The notes under the pieces are model-generated. The model did not search any database. It worked only from the letters and a program-made list of their open reading frames with translations, and had not been told where the DNA came from. From Asticcacaulis tiandongensis (lineage in GTDB: Bacteria > Pseudomonadota > Alphaproteobacteria > Caulobacterales > Caulobacteraceae), in NCBI RefSeq assembly GCF_006475605.1, contig NZ_SSBC01000010.1, positions 682,001 to 746,000 on the forward strand: 64,000 nucleotides of DNA, in the 5' to 3' direction. The stretch's first letter is position 1; each line of letters starts with the position of its first letter. Both the position numbers and the translations under genes were made by a program. Shown one piece after another: positions 1 to 8,470 of the stretch.

Positions 1-2
1 AT

Positions 3-311
3 AACGGCTTTGAGGACGTTTACCACCTCAAAGGCGGCATCCTGCAATATTTCGAAGAAGTGCCCGCCGAAGAGTCTCTCTGGGAAGGCGAATGTTTCGT
101 CTTTGATGAACGCATTGCCGTGGATCACAACCTGAAACCTTCGGATAATGCCGCGCTGTGCCTCTATTGTGACCACGCCCTGACCGCAGAAGATCAGGCA
201 AGCCCGCTCTACGTCAAGGGCGTCTCCTGCCCTCATTGCCACGGCGACCCCAGATATCAGCACGACCGGCCGCCAACCGATAAACCGGCCAGAGGCCGCA
301 TAAGGTTCTGA
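3..311 (+). CDS. trhO: tRNA uridine(34) hydroxylase TrhO, C-terminal part
   Basis: This is the 3' end of a gene that begins upstream of the window; only about 102 C-terminal codons are present. The visible part contains the rhodanese-family ending [12 protein letters not shown] followed by [13 protein letters not shown], which is characteristic of the TrhO/YceA (UPF0176) family. These enzymes hydroxylate uridine 34 of certain tRNAs in the cytoplasm. A downstream pair of CxxC motifs (CLYC and CPHC) matches the cysteine-rich tail of the family. The rhodanese catalytic cysteine would lie upstream and cannot be checked here. Confidence 0.88.
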   Translation, partial: NGFEDVYHLKGGILQYFEEVPAEESLWEGECFVFDERIAVDHNLKPSDNAALCLYCDHALTAEDQASPLYVKGVSCPHCHGDPRYQHDRPPTDKPARGRIRF

Positions 312-413
312 CCCGCCCCCTCAGGCCTGTGGGTAATTATTACACCGTCTTCATTTGACGCCATCCGACAAACCTTTATTGTGGCCCCTGATTTGGGGGC
401 GACAGGAAGATAT

Positions 414-2186
414 ATGAAACAGTTTCTGATTACGGTTGGCGCGGTTCTGACGGCGTTTTTTCTCTTCTTCATCGCTCTCCCGTTTATACTGATTGTTTCA
501 ATCGCTGCCGCATCAAAGCCGGTGGCGCCCTCGTCGGTCACCTTGCTGGTCGATCTGCGCGAAGGTCTGACGGACCAGAGCCGCCCCACGCCGTTTGATT
601 TCATTACCGGCAAGTCACTGTCGACCATGGACGTCGTGCAGGCCCTGCACAATGCCGCCAGCGATCCCAAGGTTAAATCCGTCCTGATTCGTCTGCCCGA
701 AGGCGGCATGATGCCTGCCGCTGCCGAAGAAATCCGCGCCGCTGTCCTGCACGTCCGCAAAGCCAACAAAACCGTCATTGCGCACTCTCAGGGCCTCTAT
801 CCCGATACACTGGTCATGGCCAGCTATGCGGTCGGGGCCTCGGCCTCAGAGCTTTGGATGCAGCCGCGCTCGGCTTTCCATGTCACAGGTATTGCCACCG
901 AAAGCCTGTTCTATAAGCGCGCCTTCGACAAGTACGGCATCTCGCCCGAAATGGAGCAGCGCTACGAATACAAGAACGCGGTCAACCCCTACCTCTATAG
1001 CGATTTTACGCCTGAACACCGCGAAGCCACCCTCTCCATGCTAGGGGGCATCTACGAGTCCCTTACCTCTGCTGTGGCTCAGGATCGCCCGGAAAAAAAG
1101 CGCGATGCGGCCGCCCTCAGGGCCGTGCTTGAGGCTGGCCCCTATAGTGCCGAAAAAGCACTCGAACTGGGTCTGATTACCAAGCTCGGTCAGGTACATG
1201 AGGCCGAACGCGAAGCCCTCTCCAAGGGCGACGCCAACACCGCCCTTCTGGATGTACGCGACTATAATCGCATGTCGACCTCCAGCGGCTCGGTGACCAT
1301 CGCCGTCATCAACGCCGAAGGCCCGATCATGACCGGCAAAGGCGTGCCACAAGCCTTTGGTGGCGACGCGCAGATCCTGTCTGACGACACCTCCAAAGCC
1401 TTTTATGACGCCATTGATAATGACGCCGTAAAAGCCATCATCTTCCGCGTGTCGTCACCGGGCGGCACCGACACCGCCTCCGAACAGATTGCCCAGGCCG
1501 TCAAGGCAGCCAAAGACGCCGGCAAGCCGGTCATTGTCTCTATGGGCGATTATGCCGCGTCCGGCGGTTACTGGATTTCTGCGGATGCCTCCGCCATCGT
1601 CGCCAACCCGTCAACCCTGACGGGCTCGATTGGCGTCTATGGCGGCAAGCTGGCTATCGGCGACGCCTTAAGCCGTTTTGGTCTTGATATGCGCCAGATC
1701 GGTGTCGGGGGCGACTATGCAGGAGCCTATGCGGCAGGCAAAGAATTTACCCCGGCCCAGAAGGCCTCTATTTCCGGCTGGATCGATCAGGTCTACGAAG
1801 CCTTTATCCAGAAGGTCGCCAAAGGCCGCAATCTCGCCCCCGAAAAAGTGCGCGACATTGCCAAGGGTCGCGTCTGGACCGGCGCTCAGGCGCAAAAAAT
1901 CGGTCTCGTTGATAAGCTGGGCGGTTTTTACACCGCTGTGGATGAGGCGAAAAAACTGGCCAAGATCAGTGACAATACCAAGGTCAAGCTGGTCAATTAC
2001 CCGAACCACAACTCGCCCTTCGCCGCGTTTGGGGCTGCCGCAGATTCGGCCACCAATGGCCTTAAGGCCCTGTCCTTCTTCGGCTGGGCCATGAGTGACC
2101 CTCAGGCCGAAGCGGTGATGCGTGACGTCAAACGCGCCCGTATGCAGGAAGAAGGCGCTAACGTACTGGCCCCACAGCCGTACTAG
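414..2186 (+). CDS. sppA: Signal peptide peptidase SppA, 67K type
   Basis: Membrane-anchored serine protease of 590 residues that degrades signal peptides left in the inner membrane. One N-terminal transmembrane segment (about residues 5-33) anchors a periplasmic body of two tandem S49 domains, as in the long SppA form. The general-base lysine is visible in YEYKNAVNPY (Lys187) and the nucleophile in GDYAASGGYW (Ser383), the usual Lys-Ser dyad split between the two halves. I chose the ATG at 414 over the upstream GTG at 381 because it has an AGGAAGA ribosome-binding site and is followed directly by the hydrophobic anchor. The 3' end overlaps a convergent small gene by 29 bases. Confidence 0.95.
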   Translation: MKQFLITVGAVLTAFFLFFIALPFILIVSIAAASKPVAPSSVTLLVDLREGLTDQSRPTPFDFITGKSLSTMDVVQALHNAASDPKVKSVLIRLPEGGMMPAAAEEIRAAVLHVRKANKTVIAHSQGLYPDTLVMASYAVGASASELWMQPRSAFHVTGIATESLFYKRAFDKYGISPEMEQRYEYKNAVNPYLYSDFTPEHREATLSMLGGIYESLTSAVAQDRPEKKRDAAALRAVLEAGPYSAEKALELGLITKLGQVHEAEREALSKGDANTALLDVRDYNRMSTSSGSVTIAVINAEGPIMTGKGVPQAFGGDAQILSDDTSKAFYDAIDNDAVKAIIFRVSSPGGTDTASEQIAQAVKAAKDAGKPVIVSMGDYAASGGYWISADASAIVANPSTLTGSIGVYGGKLAIGDALSRFGLDMRQIGVGGDYAGAYAAGKEFTPAQKASISGWIDQVYEAFIQKVAKGRNLAPEKVRDIAKGRVWTGAQAQKIGLVDKLGGFYTAVDEAKKLAKISDNTKVKLVNYPNHNSPFAAFGAAADSATNGLKALSFFGWAMSDPQAEAVMRDVKRARMQEEGANVLAPQPY

Positions 2187-2364
2187 GGCCTGCGGGCATA
2201 TCCTGCGCCACGGCCTGCGACGTCACCGGAACCCTTACGGCATAGCCCATCACCGGCTCTGGCGTGCATCCGGCCGCAATCAGATGTGCCATAAACAGAC
2301 ACAACCACGCCGTCGCCACATAAAGCGCACGTCTTGACACAAAATGGATCAGCCCAAGCCACAT
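2158..2364 (-). CDS. Small membrane protein, unknown function
   Basis: A 68-residue predicted protein with a strongly hydrophobic stretch (LYVATAWLCLFMAHLIAAG, about residues 14-32) followed by a short polar tail. I do not recognise a family. Three things favour a real gene: a GGGGA ribosome-binding site 5 bases before the ATG at 2364, a membrane-helix composition unlike that expected of a chance frame, and an exact CtrA-type box 32 bases upstream. The end overlaps the sppA 3' end in convergent orientation. Two upstream in-frame ATGs (2403 and 2376) are possible but lack as good a ribosome-binding site. Existence is moderately likely; function is unknown. Confidence 0.4.
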   Translation of the reverse strand: MWLGLIHFVSRRALYVATAWLCLFMAHLIAAGCTPEPVMGYAVRVPVTSQAVAQDMPAGPSTAVGPVR

Positions 2365-2395
2365 AATCGTCCCCATCGCCGGATTGCGACAAGGG

Positions 2396-2410
2396 TTAAG
2401 CAATTATTAA
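2396..2410 (-). promoter_or_regulatory. Candidate CtrA box (TTAA-N7-TTAA)
   Basis: The sequence TTAAGCAATTATTAA is an exact match to TTAA-N7-TTAA, the binding consensus of the cell-cycle regulator CtrA in Caulobacterales. It lies 32 bases upstream of the predicted ATG of the small membrane protein on the minus strand. That would place it over a -35 region, the usual position for CtrA activation. Binding is inferred from sequence only. Confidence 0.5.
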
Positions 2411-2414
2411 GCCT

Positions 2415-2468
2415 GTGAAGGGCCTCAGGCCCTTCACCCGTTAGTCCCGAGGCAGATAACCCTTTCCA
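2415..2468 (+). repeat. REP-like palindromic repeat, copy A
   Basis: First of five related copies in the window. A perfect 11-bp hairpin (GTGAAGGGCCT / AGGCCCTTCAC) is followed by the conserved tail CCCGTTAGTCCCGAGG and a CCCTTTCC end. The related copies are at 13734, 13813 (inverted), 34177 (inverted) and 60433. All are intergenic, usually just after a stop codon. Confidence 0.8.
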
Positions 2469-2498
2469 TCCTCTCCTGTAGCTGGCACCTCCTGAATA

Positions 2499-2554
2499 CT
2501 CCCCTAGCTTGCAGGGGGAGGTGGCATGGAGCGAAGCGAACATGTCGGAGGGGG
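2499..2554 (-). repeat. C-rich double-hairpin repeat, copy 1
   Basis: On the minus strand this reads as a CCCCCTCCG lead, a small hairpin around TTCGCTTCG, and a second hairpin with CTCCCC/GGGGGAG arms. The same order of parts recurs at 51393 and 63495. I infer a dispersed intergenic repeat, not a gene. Confidence 0.6.
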
Positions 2555-2602
2555 TTTCTTGTTTCGCTTCCCACAAAGCCCCCTCTGATGGGGCGTATGA
2601 GC

Positions 2603-3385
2603 CTATATCGCTGAAATAAGCTTCACCAGCTTCGTGACCCGACGACAATTGCCCCCCAGATCAACCGGCTCATGACGGCTGACCGAACGCACATCGGTCC
2701 CGTTAGGTTCCATACGCACCACGACATCGGACTTAAAGCCAAAATAAGGGTCTTCGTAAAACGCCTCTACCCGCCAGTCGGAACGGCCGAACACGACATA
2801 GCCTTCGCCTTTGAGAATTTCGACGACCCTTTCGACCGGTGCCCGTCCGGCAACGGTTACCGCACCGGCACAGGTCTGCGCATTGATATCGGCCACACGC
2901 CGACCTGCCCATTCATAGGACATCCCCTTCGGCACCACCGGATTATCCATAACCGGGTGGGCATCCGCCCCGCGCGCCTCAATCAGTTTCGCCGAAAACG
3001 TTACCGGACGCTCCCAGTTGGTCGAAACGTCATATATGGGCGGATAGGCTCTCAGCCGCTGCTCATAGGCATAATAGCCCGCCAGCACCAGCCCCGAAAC
3101 AAACACGGCCCCCAGTGCCCACGGCCCGTATTTTTTCGGATTAAGAAAAAGCGAAATCAGAAGCGATAAGACCGAGACAATCGCCACCACCGTGGCAAAT
3201 TTCGGAATGACCCCAAGCGTGATCGTCCGAAATCCCAGTTCATAGCTGAACACGCCGACATTGGTGGCCATCATGGTCGCAACCAGGGCCACAGGTGCTA
3301 CAAAACTCAAGCCCAGCACCCAAGGGGCCAGCCCCCGCTTTGCCTTACGACGCGGCTGTTCTGTTTCCGGTATAGTCTCCGTCAC
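2603..3385 (-). CDS. DUF1499 domain membrane protein
   Basis: A 260-residue protein with three or four transmembrane segments in the first ~120 residues and a soluble C-terminal half. The C-terminal part carries the DUF1499 signatures YPPIYDVSTNW at its start and DVRSVSRHEPVDLGGNCRR at its end. The biochemical function of the family is not established. I chose the GTG at 3385 because it follows GGGAGCAGG at normal spacing. The ATG at 3451 would add 22 residues but has no ribosome-binding site. Confidence 0.82.
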   Translation of the reverse strand: MTETIPETEQPRRKAKRGLAPWVLGLSFVAPVALVATMMATNVGVFSYELGFRTITLGVIPKFATVVAIVSVLSLLISLFLNPKKYGPWALGAVFVSGLVLAGYYAYEQRLRAYPPIYDVSTNWERPVTFSAKLIEARGADAHPVMDNPVVPKGMSYEWAGRRVADINAQTCAGAVTVAGRAPVERVVEILKGEGYVVFGRSDWRVEAFYEDPYFGFKSDVVVRMEPNGTDVRSVSRHEPVDLGGNCRRVTKLVKLISAI

Positions 3386-3521
3386 CCGACCTGCTCCCTG
3401 TCGTGACTTCCCCCCAATACTCAGGCATACAGGGGGCTGCGTCACGGTCATACTTACTAAAGGCGAAATTTAGAGAACATTCCCCGACAAATTTCAACCG
3501 GCACGGCCACCAAAAACCGGA

Positions 3522-4928
3522 TTAAAGGTTTGAGTGCCGCACCCACAGTGTCGGATCAATCTCTGGTTCTGACTGCCGCTCCGCTACGCGCATATCCGCA
3601 TCAGACACATCGTTTTCGCGTGCCGCCACCCGCTTCAGGCGCACCTCGGTCGGCACATCCATCAAGATGGCGCGAAACGCAAACTCACCGGCCAGAGCCT
3701 TTGCCTTACGCACATAGCGGTCATCGCGGAACGTGGCATCGAGAATCACCGACACCCCGCTTTTCAGGAGAACCTCCGCCTGATCAAGCATATGCCGGTA
3801 CACGCGTTCCGTCTGATCTGCCCCATAGGCCTCAGGCGGCAACCGCTCAAGCGACGGCGTTTGCCACAAACGTTTGCGTATCTCGTCACTGCGCAGGATG
3901 ACTGTTCCGGCGGCATGGCCCTGTGATGCCGCCAAAGCCCGCGCATACCAGCTCTTGCCCGATCCTGATAAGCCACCGACGCAGATCAGCTCAGGCCTTG
4001 CCCTCTCAAGAAACCGGTGCGCCGCCCCAAGATAGCGTTTCGCCTGATCCATATCCCCGGCATGGGCCGACACATGACAGCGGACGCCAGCCCGGATCGA
4101 CATATAAAGCGGCAAAAGGCTTAAGGCTTCATACAGCCCCACCTCACCTTCATGCCGCGCAACCGTCTCCAGATAGGCATTGAATACGCGGCTGGCGGCG
4201 GCGTGATGGCCCCTCACCTCCAGATCCATCAGCAGAAAGCCGATGTCATACAGCACATCGATCTGCATCAGCCGTTCGTTGAACTCGATACAGTCAAACA
4301 AAACCGGCGCATTATTTTCGATCAGAATGTTACCCAAATGCAGGTCGCCATGACAGCGACGAATATGCCCGCTGTCAAAGCGCGCCAGCACCTGCGCCTC
4401 ATGCTTTTGATAGACCGCATGCAATCGCCGGCGATAGGCTTTCACCGCCCCAGGCCCCAGATACTCCGAAAACGATTCTATATGTTTCTGATTGGAACCA
4501 ATAACATATTCGGAATTCTTCGCATGGAGTCTATCCTTGCTACGCTCGGCCTGCGCATGAAATGAAGCCACCTCGCGCCCCAGAGCCTCCATCAGTTCAG
4601 GCTCAGGCTCCCATCCTTCGGCCTGCCCCTGCTCGGCCAGAACCATGGAATGATCAAAGCGCCGCATAACCAGCACCGGCTCCCCGTTCACCTCTTCCAG
4701 ACGGCGATAGATATCCGCTGCCGTCCGCCGGTTAAGGTGCAACTCCTTCCCCAAAGCCTCACGACGCTTATCAGCCGTAGTGAAATCGAGAAAACCGAAA
4801 TCAACCGGCTTCTTGACCTTAAAGGCCTCGTCCCCTTTAAGGACTACGGTCGCGCAAGAGGTTTCAATCACCTCATCGGCCCCCTCGGTCAGAAGGGTCA
4901 GCACCCGATCCAAAGCCCTATCTGTCAT
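3522..4928 (-). CDS. Bifunctional aminoglycoside phosphotransferase-like / P-loop kinase protein
   Basis: A 468-residue fusion. Residues ~30-300 resemble the aminoglycoside phosphotransferase (COG2187) fold, with a kinase catalytic loop in CHGDLHLGNIL and a metal-binding LFDCIEF. Residues ~310-468 form a P-loop kinase domain of the COG0645 type, with Walker A GGLSGSGKS. This two-domain architecture is common in Proteobacteria, but its substrate is not established; resistance to aminoglycosides should not be assumed. It is transcribed divergently from the HAD phosphatase, with only 37 bases between start codons, so the two probably share a promoter region. Confidence 0.85.
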   Translation of the reverse strand: MTDRALDRVLTLLTEGADEVIETSCATVVLKGDEAFKVKKPVDFGFLDFTTADKRREALGKELHLNRRTAADIYRRLEEVNGEPVLVMRRFDHSMVLAEQGQAEGWEPEPELMEALGREVASFHAQAERSKDRLHAKNSEYVIGSNQKHIESFSEYLGPGAVKAYRRRLHAVYQKHEAQVLARFDSGHIRRCHGDLHLGNILIENNAPVLFDCIEFNERLMQIDVLYDIGFLLMDLEVRGHHAAASRVFNAYLETVARHEGEVGLYEALSLLPLYMSIRAGVRCHVSAHAGDMDQAKRYLGAAHRFLERARPELICVGGLSGSGKSWYARALAASQGHAAGTVILRSDEIRKRLWQTPSLERLPPEAYGADQTERVYRHMLDQAEVLLKSGVSVILDATFRDDRYVRKAKALAGEFAFRAILMDVPTEVRLKRVAARENDVSDADMRVAERQSEPEIDPTLWVRHSNL

Positions 4929-4965
4929 CCTTGACCTTTACCCTGCAAAACCCGATAGCTTCTCT

Positions 4966-5580
4966 ATGACCTTAATTGCTGATCTTCTACCGCCTGCACA
5001 TAAAAAAGCGCTGATTTTCGACTGTGACGGCACATTGGCCGATACGTTTCCGGCGCATTACCGCGCTTTTAAATCCGCCTTCGCCCCCTATGGCATAGAT
5101 TTTCCCGCGGCCTTTTATGCCGCCCGACTGGGTCTGTCGCGCAGCAAACTGCTTGAGGCCTTCCGTCTGCACTCCACCACCCCATTTGACGTTTCAGCCA
5201 TAAGCGAAAACAATACGGCCCTGTTTGTTGAGCATATCGGGGCCGTCAAGGCCATTGCCCCCATCGAAGCCCTTGTCCGTCACTATCAGGGTCACCTGAA
5301 ACTCGGGGTCGCCTCTGGCGGTCAAGCCGCCATTGTCACCGCCACCCTGAAAGCCATAGACCTTTACCCTATGTTCGACACCGTGGTGACTTTCGAAGAC
5401 ACCGGCATCGGCAAACCCGCCCCGGACCTTTATCTCAGGGCCTGTGAAAACCTTAAGATCGCCCCCGCTGACGCCCATGCCTACGAAGACACAGACGAAG
5501 GGCTTGAGGCCGCCCATGCCGCAGGCCTCAGCGTGACCGACATCCGTCCCTTCTATAGTCCCGACCCGTCGCTTTGGTAG
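4966..5580 (+). CDS. HAD-IA family phosphatase, YqaB-like
   Basis: A 204-residue cytosolic haloacid dehalogenase-superfamily hydrolase. Motif I is ALIFDCDGTLAD, with nucleophile Asp19 and acid/base Asp21. Motif II is in LGVASGG and motif III plus IV in GKPAPDLY ... YEDTDEGLEAAHAAG. The overall pattern, including the helical cap between motifs I and II, is closest to YqaB-type fructose-1-phosphate phosphatases and beta-phosphoglucomutase-like enzymes; the actual sugar-phosphate substrate is inferred. The ATG at 4966 starts just before the first beta strand; the long in-frame extension back to 4780 is antisense to the neighbouring kinase gene and is rejected. Confidence 0.85.
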   Translation: MTLIADLLPPAHKKALIFDCDGTLADTFPAHYRAFKSAFAPYGIDFPAAFYAARLGLSRSKLLEAFRLHSTTPFDVSAISENNTALFVEHIGAVKAIAPIEALVRHYQGHLKLGVASGGQAAIVTATLKAIDLYPMFDTVVTFEDTGIGKPAPDLYLRACENLKIAPADAHAYEDTDEGLEAAHAAGLSVTDIRPFYSPDPSLW

Positions 5581-5581
5581 C

Positions 5582-6232
5582 TTATGGATAAAGCTTTGAC
5601 TGTCGCCATCCCTCACCAGCACGCTCGAATTTCACCCGATCATGCAGTCTGAACGGCTTGTCGCGCCAGAATTCGATAAATTGCGGCACAATGCGAAACC
5701 CCGTCCAATGCGGCGGACGTTCCACCTTGCCCAGTCCGAACTTCAGGCCATATTCGGCAATACGCTTTTCCAGTGCAAACCGGCTCTCAAGCGGACGTGA
5801 CTGTTCCGACGCCCAGGCCCCGATCTGCGAATTGCGCGCACGTGATGCGAAATATTCATCCGCCTCAGCCGCACTGACCGGCTCAGCCGCTCCCCGGATG
5901 CGCACCTGACGGTGCAGGGACTTCCAGTGAAACAATAAGGCCACTTGCGGATTGGCCAGTATCTGCTGGCCCTTGGCGCTTTGCGTGTTGGTATAGAATA
6001 CAAACCCCTGCGCATCGAAATCCTTAAGCAGAACCATGCGCACGTCCGGCAGTCCATTTTCATCGACCGTCGCCACGGCCATGGCGTTAGGATCATTGGG
6101 CTCCTTTGCCCGCGCATCATTCAACCATTGACCGAACAGGGCAAAGGGCTCGGACGCGTCAATCTCAGCTTCATGCGCGGCATGGGCGTCGGCATAGTCA
6201 GGACTAGGCGGGATCAGATCGGAACGGGACAT
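5582..6232 (-). CDS. pdxH: Pyridoxamine 5'-phosphate oxidase
   Basis: A 216-residue FMN-dependent enzyme that oxidises pyridoxamine or pyridoxine 5'-phosphate to pyridoxal 5'-phosphate, the last step of vitamin B6 synthesis and salvage. The sequence runs end to end with the family: [18 protein letters not shown] binds FMN phosphate, the [15 protein letters not shown] strand follows, and the C-terminal signature is [15 protein letters not shown] with LYP at the very end. It converges with the HAD phosphatase gene with a 1-base gap. Several PLP enzymes are encoded nearby (alr and a class I/II aminotransferase), but they are not in an operon with it. Confidence 0.95.
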   Translation of the reverse strand: MSRSDLIPPSPDYADAHAAHEAEIDASEPFALFGQWLNDARAKEPNDPNAMAVATVDENGLPDVRMVLLKDFDAQGFVFYTNTQSAKGQQILANPQVALLFHWKSLHRQVRIRGAAEPVSAAEADEYFASRARNSQIGAWASEQSRPLESRFALEKRIAEYGLKFGLGKVERPPHWTGFRIVPQFIEFWRDKPFRLHDRVKFERAGEGWRQSKLYP

Positions 6233-6362
6233 GGCACCTCAGGAACATAACGCGTCAAACGAACCCTATTGTAACAGAGAATCACCATCTGTCGCCTTAA
6301 CCAGTTATTGACCATGTCCGCGTCATAGTGCCGCTTTCTCATTGCTGCACTAATTTTCCTGA

Positions 6363-7085
6363 ATGCATGTATCTGACGCCTTTGCCCTGCTGGGCCTGAC
6401 AGACGAAGCCACTGCGGCAGACATTCGCACGGCTTTCCGCCAGCACGCTATGGCCGCCCATAAGCAGGGCGTTAGTCAGGACAGGCTGCGTCAGCTTATT
6501 GCCGCCCGTGAAATCCTCACAAACAGTGTAAACAGCCACCCCAAAGACATTGTTATTTCTTACGAAACAAAAATCCTTGCCCTTACCCCCCTTCAGGCCC
6601 TGCAGGGGGGGGAACTGACTCTGACCGTCCCGATGCCGCTCGAACTGATTGATGATCGCCAATCAGGCCAGAGCCTGATGCACCAGCAAAATCTGACCTT
6701 GAGCCTCCCCGCCGGTTTACGGCATGGCGAAACGGCACAGCTTCTCGCCGCCCAGACCGGTCTGGCGCGCCACAGCTTCACCATAGAAATCACCCCTCAT
6801 GACGTACTTAGCGTCAACGGCGATGATCTTTGGATGCACCACAGGCTTGATCCCTCAGCATTGCGTTTCGGGGGGCTCATCGACATAGATACCCCGCATG
6901 GCCCGCAATCCGTGCCTATACTGCGTGGCACCCCTTCCGGTGCCTGCCTGTGCCTGAAACACAAAGGCCTGCCTGCCACCGATATCCGCCCACAGGGTCA
7001 TCTCTATATCCGCCTTGAGGCCGTTGCGGCCCCGATGCGCCCTGCGTCCGACCTGTTGAGCGATTTTCAGAAGCGCTGGGCGTAG
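6363..7085 (+). CDS. DnaJ-like protein with degenerate J domain
   Basis: A 240-residue protein. Residues 1-55 align with helices I-III of a J domain (DAFALLGLTDEATAADIRTA), but the HPD tripeptide that stimulates DnaK is replaced by HKQ (residues 33-35). Residues ~65-235 resemble the DnaJ C-terminal substrate-binding domains (LTPLQALQGGELTLTVPMP, LSLPAGLRHGETAQL, GHLYIRL). No zinc-finger domain is present, so the layout is that of a CbpA-like protein. Without HPD, canonical DnaK activation is unlikely, and the protein may act as a holdase or in a specialised complex; that is inference. It lies upstream of aroC, separated by a dispersed repeat. Confidence 0.7.
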   Translation: MHVSDAFALLGLTDEATAADIRTAFRQHAMAAHKQGVSQDRLRQLIAAREILTNSVNSHPKDIVISYETKILALTPLQALQGGELTLTVPMPLELIDDRQSGQSLMHQQNLTLSLPAGLRHGETAQLLAAQTGLARHSFTIEITPHDVLSVNGDDLWMHHRLDPSALRFGGLIDIDTPHGPQSVPILRGTPSGACLCLKHKGLPATDIRPQGHLYIRLEAVAAPMRPASDLLSDFQKRWA

Positions 7086-7087
7086 CC

Positions 7088-7180
7088 AAGCGCATTCCAA
7101 AAAGTGTGCAGCGGTTTTTGGATCAAAATGCGCGACAAGACAAAAACGGACAGCGTTGATCCAACCTATCGGATCAGCGC
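7088..7180. repeat. Dispersed alphaproteobacterial intergenic repeat
   Basis: The element starts 3 bases after the DnaJ-like stop codon. It contains nested inverted repeats GCGCATT/AATGCGC and CCAAAAA/TTTTTGG, followed by a second stem GCGTTGATCC / GGATCAGCGC. I recognise the lead sequence as similar to a repeat that is common in intergenic regions of many Alphaproteobacteria. It may form a transcript end or a regulatory stem between the DnaJ-like gene and aroC. Confidence 0.6.
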
Positions 7181-7259
7181 CTAAGTTAAAATTTGCGCCC
7201 TGTTTTAAACTGGTCTAATCCAGAGCCTTATTTCTTTTAAGCCTGCCCGTTCGGATATC

Positions 7260-8363
7260 ATGTCGCATAACAGCTTTGGTCACCTTTTCCGCGTCACCAC
7301 CTGGGGCGAAAGCCACGGCCCGGCGCTTGGCTGCGTCATTGATGGCTGTCCGCCGAATATCGACCTGACCGAGGCCGATCTGCAAGGGGCGCTTGATCGC
7401 CGCAAGCCGGGCGGCTCACGCTTTGTCACCCAGCGCCGCGAAGCCGACGAAGCCAAAATCCTGTCCGGCGTGTTTGAAGGCAAGACCACCGGCACGCCGA
7501 TTTCCATCATGATCGAAAACACCGATCAGCGCTCAAAAGACTATGGCGAAATCGCCCGCCAATTCCGTCCGGGCCATGCCGATTACACCTATTTTGCCAA
7601 ATACGGCATACGTGACTATCGCGGCGGTGGCCGCTCCAGCGCGCGTGAAACCGCTGCCCGCGTTGCCGCCGGTGGCGTGGCCCTCAAGGTGCTGCAAACC
7701 CTGTTCCCTGCCCTTAAGGTACGTGCGGCGCTTGTGCAGCTTGGGATTCACCCCATCAACCGAGATCAGTGGGACTGGGCGCAGGTCGACCAGAATCCTT
7801 TCTTTTCCCCCGATCCCTCAAGCCTTAAGCTGTTCGAAGAATATCTCGACAGCATCCGCAAGGCCGGTTCCTCCATTGGTGCCGTCGTTGAGGTACAGGC
7901 CGAAGGCGTCCCTGCTGGTTGGGGCGCACCGATCTATGGCAAGCTTGACTCCGATCTGGCCATGAACCTGATGTCGATCAATGCCGTCAAGGGCGTGGAA
8001 ATCGGCGAAGGCTTCAACGCCGCCACCCTGTCGGGCGAAGAAAACGCCGACGAAATCCGCGCCGGTCAAAACGGCGAACCGGAATTCCTGTCCAATCACG
8101 CCGGTGGCATTCTGGGCGGCATTTCGACCGGCCAGACCGTAATCGCCCGTCTGGCCCTCAAGCCAACCTCCTCTATCCTGACCGAGCGTCAATCAATTGA
8201 TATAACGGGTCACGAAGTCGATATCCGCACCAAGGGCCGTCACGACCCCTGCGTCGGCATCCGCGCCGTACCCGTGGCCGAAGCCATGATGGCCTGTACC
8301 TTGCTTGATGCCTTCCTGCGCCATCGCGGCCAGACCGGCGGCGGGGTTTTCAAGCCGGAATAG
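7260..8363 (+). CDS. aroC: Chorismate synthase
   Basis: A 367-residue enzyme of full family length that converts 5-enolpyruvylshikimate 3-phosphate to chorismate using reduced FMN, the last common step to aromatic amino acids. All signatures are present: [11 protein letters not shown] near the N-terminus, [20 protein letters not shown] for FMN and substrate binding, and [17 protein letters not shown] near the C-terminus. The ATG at 7260 begins directly at the family's usual N-terminus. Another shikimate-pathway gene, aroQ, lies 24 kb downstream. Confidence 0.97.
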   Translation: MSHNSFGHLFRVTTWGESHGPALGCVIDGCPPNIDLTEADLQGALDRRKPGGSRFVTQRREADEAKILSGVFEGKTTGTPISIMIENTDQRSKDYGEIARQFRPGHADYTYFAKYGIRDYRGGGRSSARETAARVAAGGVALKVLQTLFPALKVRAALVQLGIHPINRDQWDWAQVDQNPFFSPDPSSLKLFEEYLDSIRKAGSSIGAVVEVQAEGVPAGWGAPIYGKLDSDLAMNLMSINAVKGVEIGEGFNAATLSGEENADEIRAGQNGEPEFLSNHAGGILGGISTGQTVIARLALKPTSSILTERQSIDITGHEVDIRTKGRHDPCVGIRAVPVAEAMMACTLLDAFLRHRGQTGGGVFKPE

Positions 8364-8470
8364 CGTTCCGAATTTCGCAACACCGAGTGCGCGCGGTTAC
8401 ATCTATTCGCAACGACGTTTATCCTTATATTCACGGTCAACACCACACAGATACGTGAAAGGAGATCAAC

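Noticed and set aside
257-778. 173-codon frame on the minus strand over the start of sppA
   Set aside because: It is antisense to the well-supported sppA and has no family resemblance, ribosome-binding site or regular composition.
4780-4965. N-terminal extension of the HAD phosphatase
   Set aside because: It would be antisense to the kinase-like gene start and is not part of the HAD fold.
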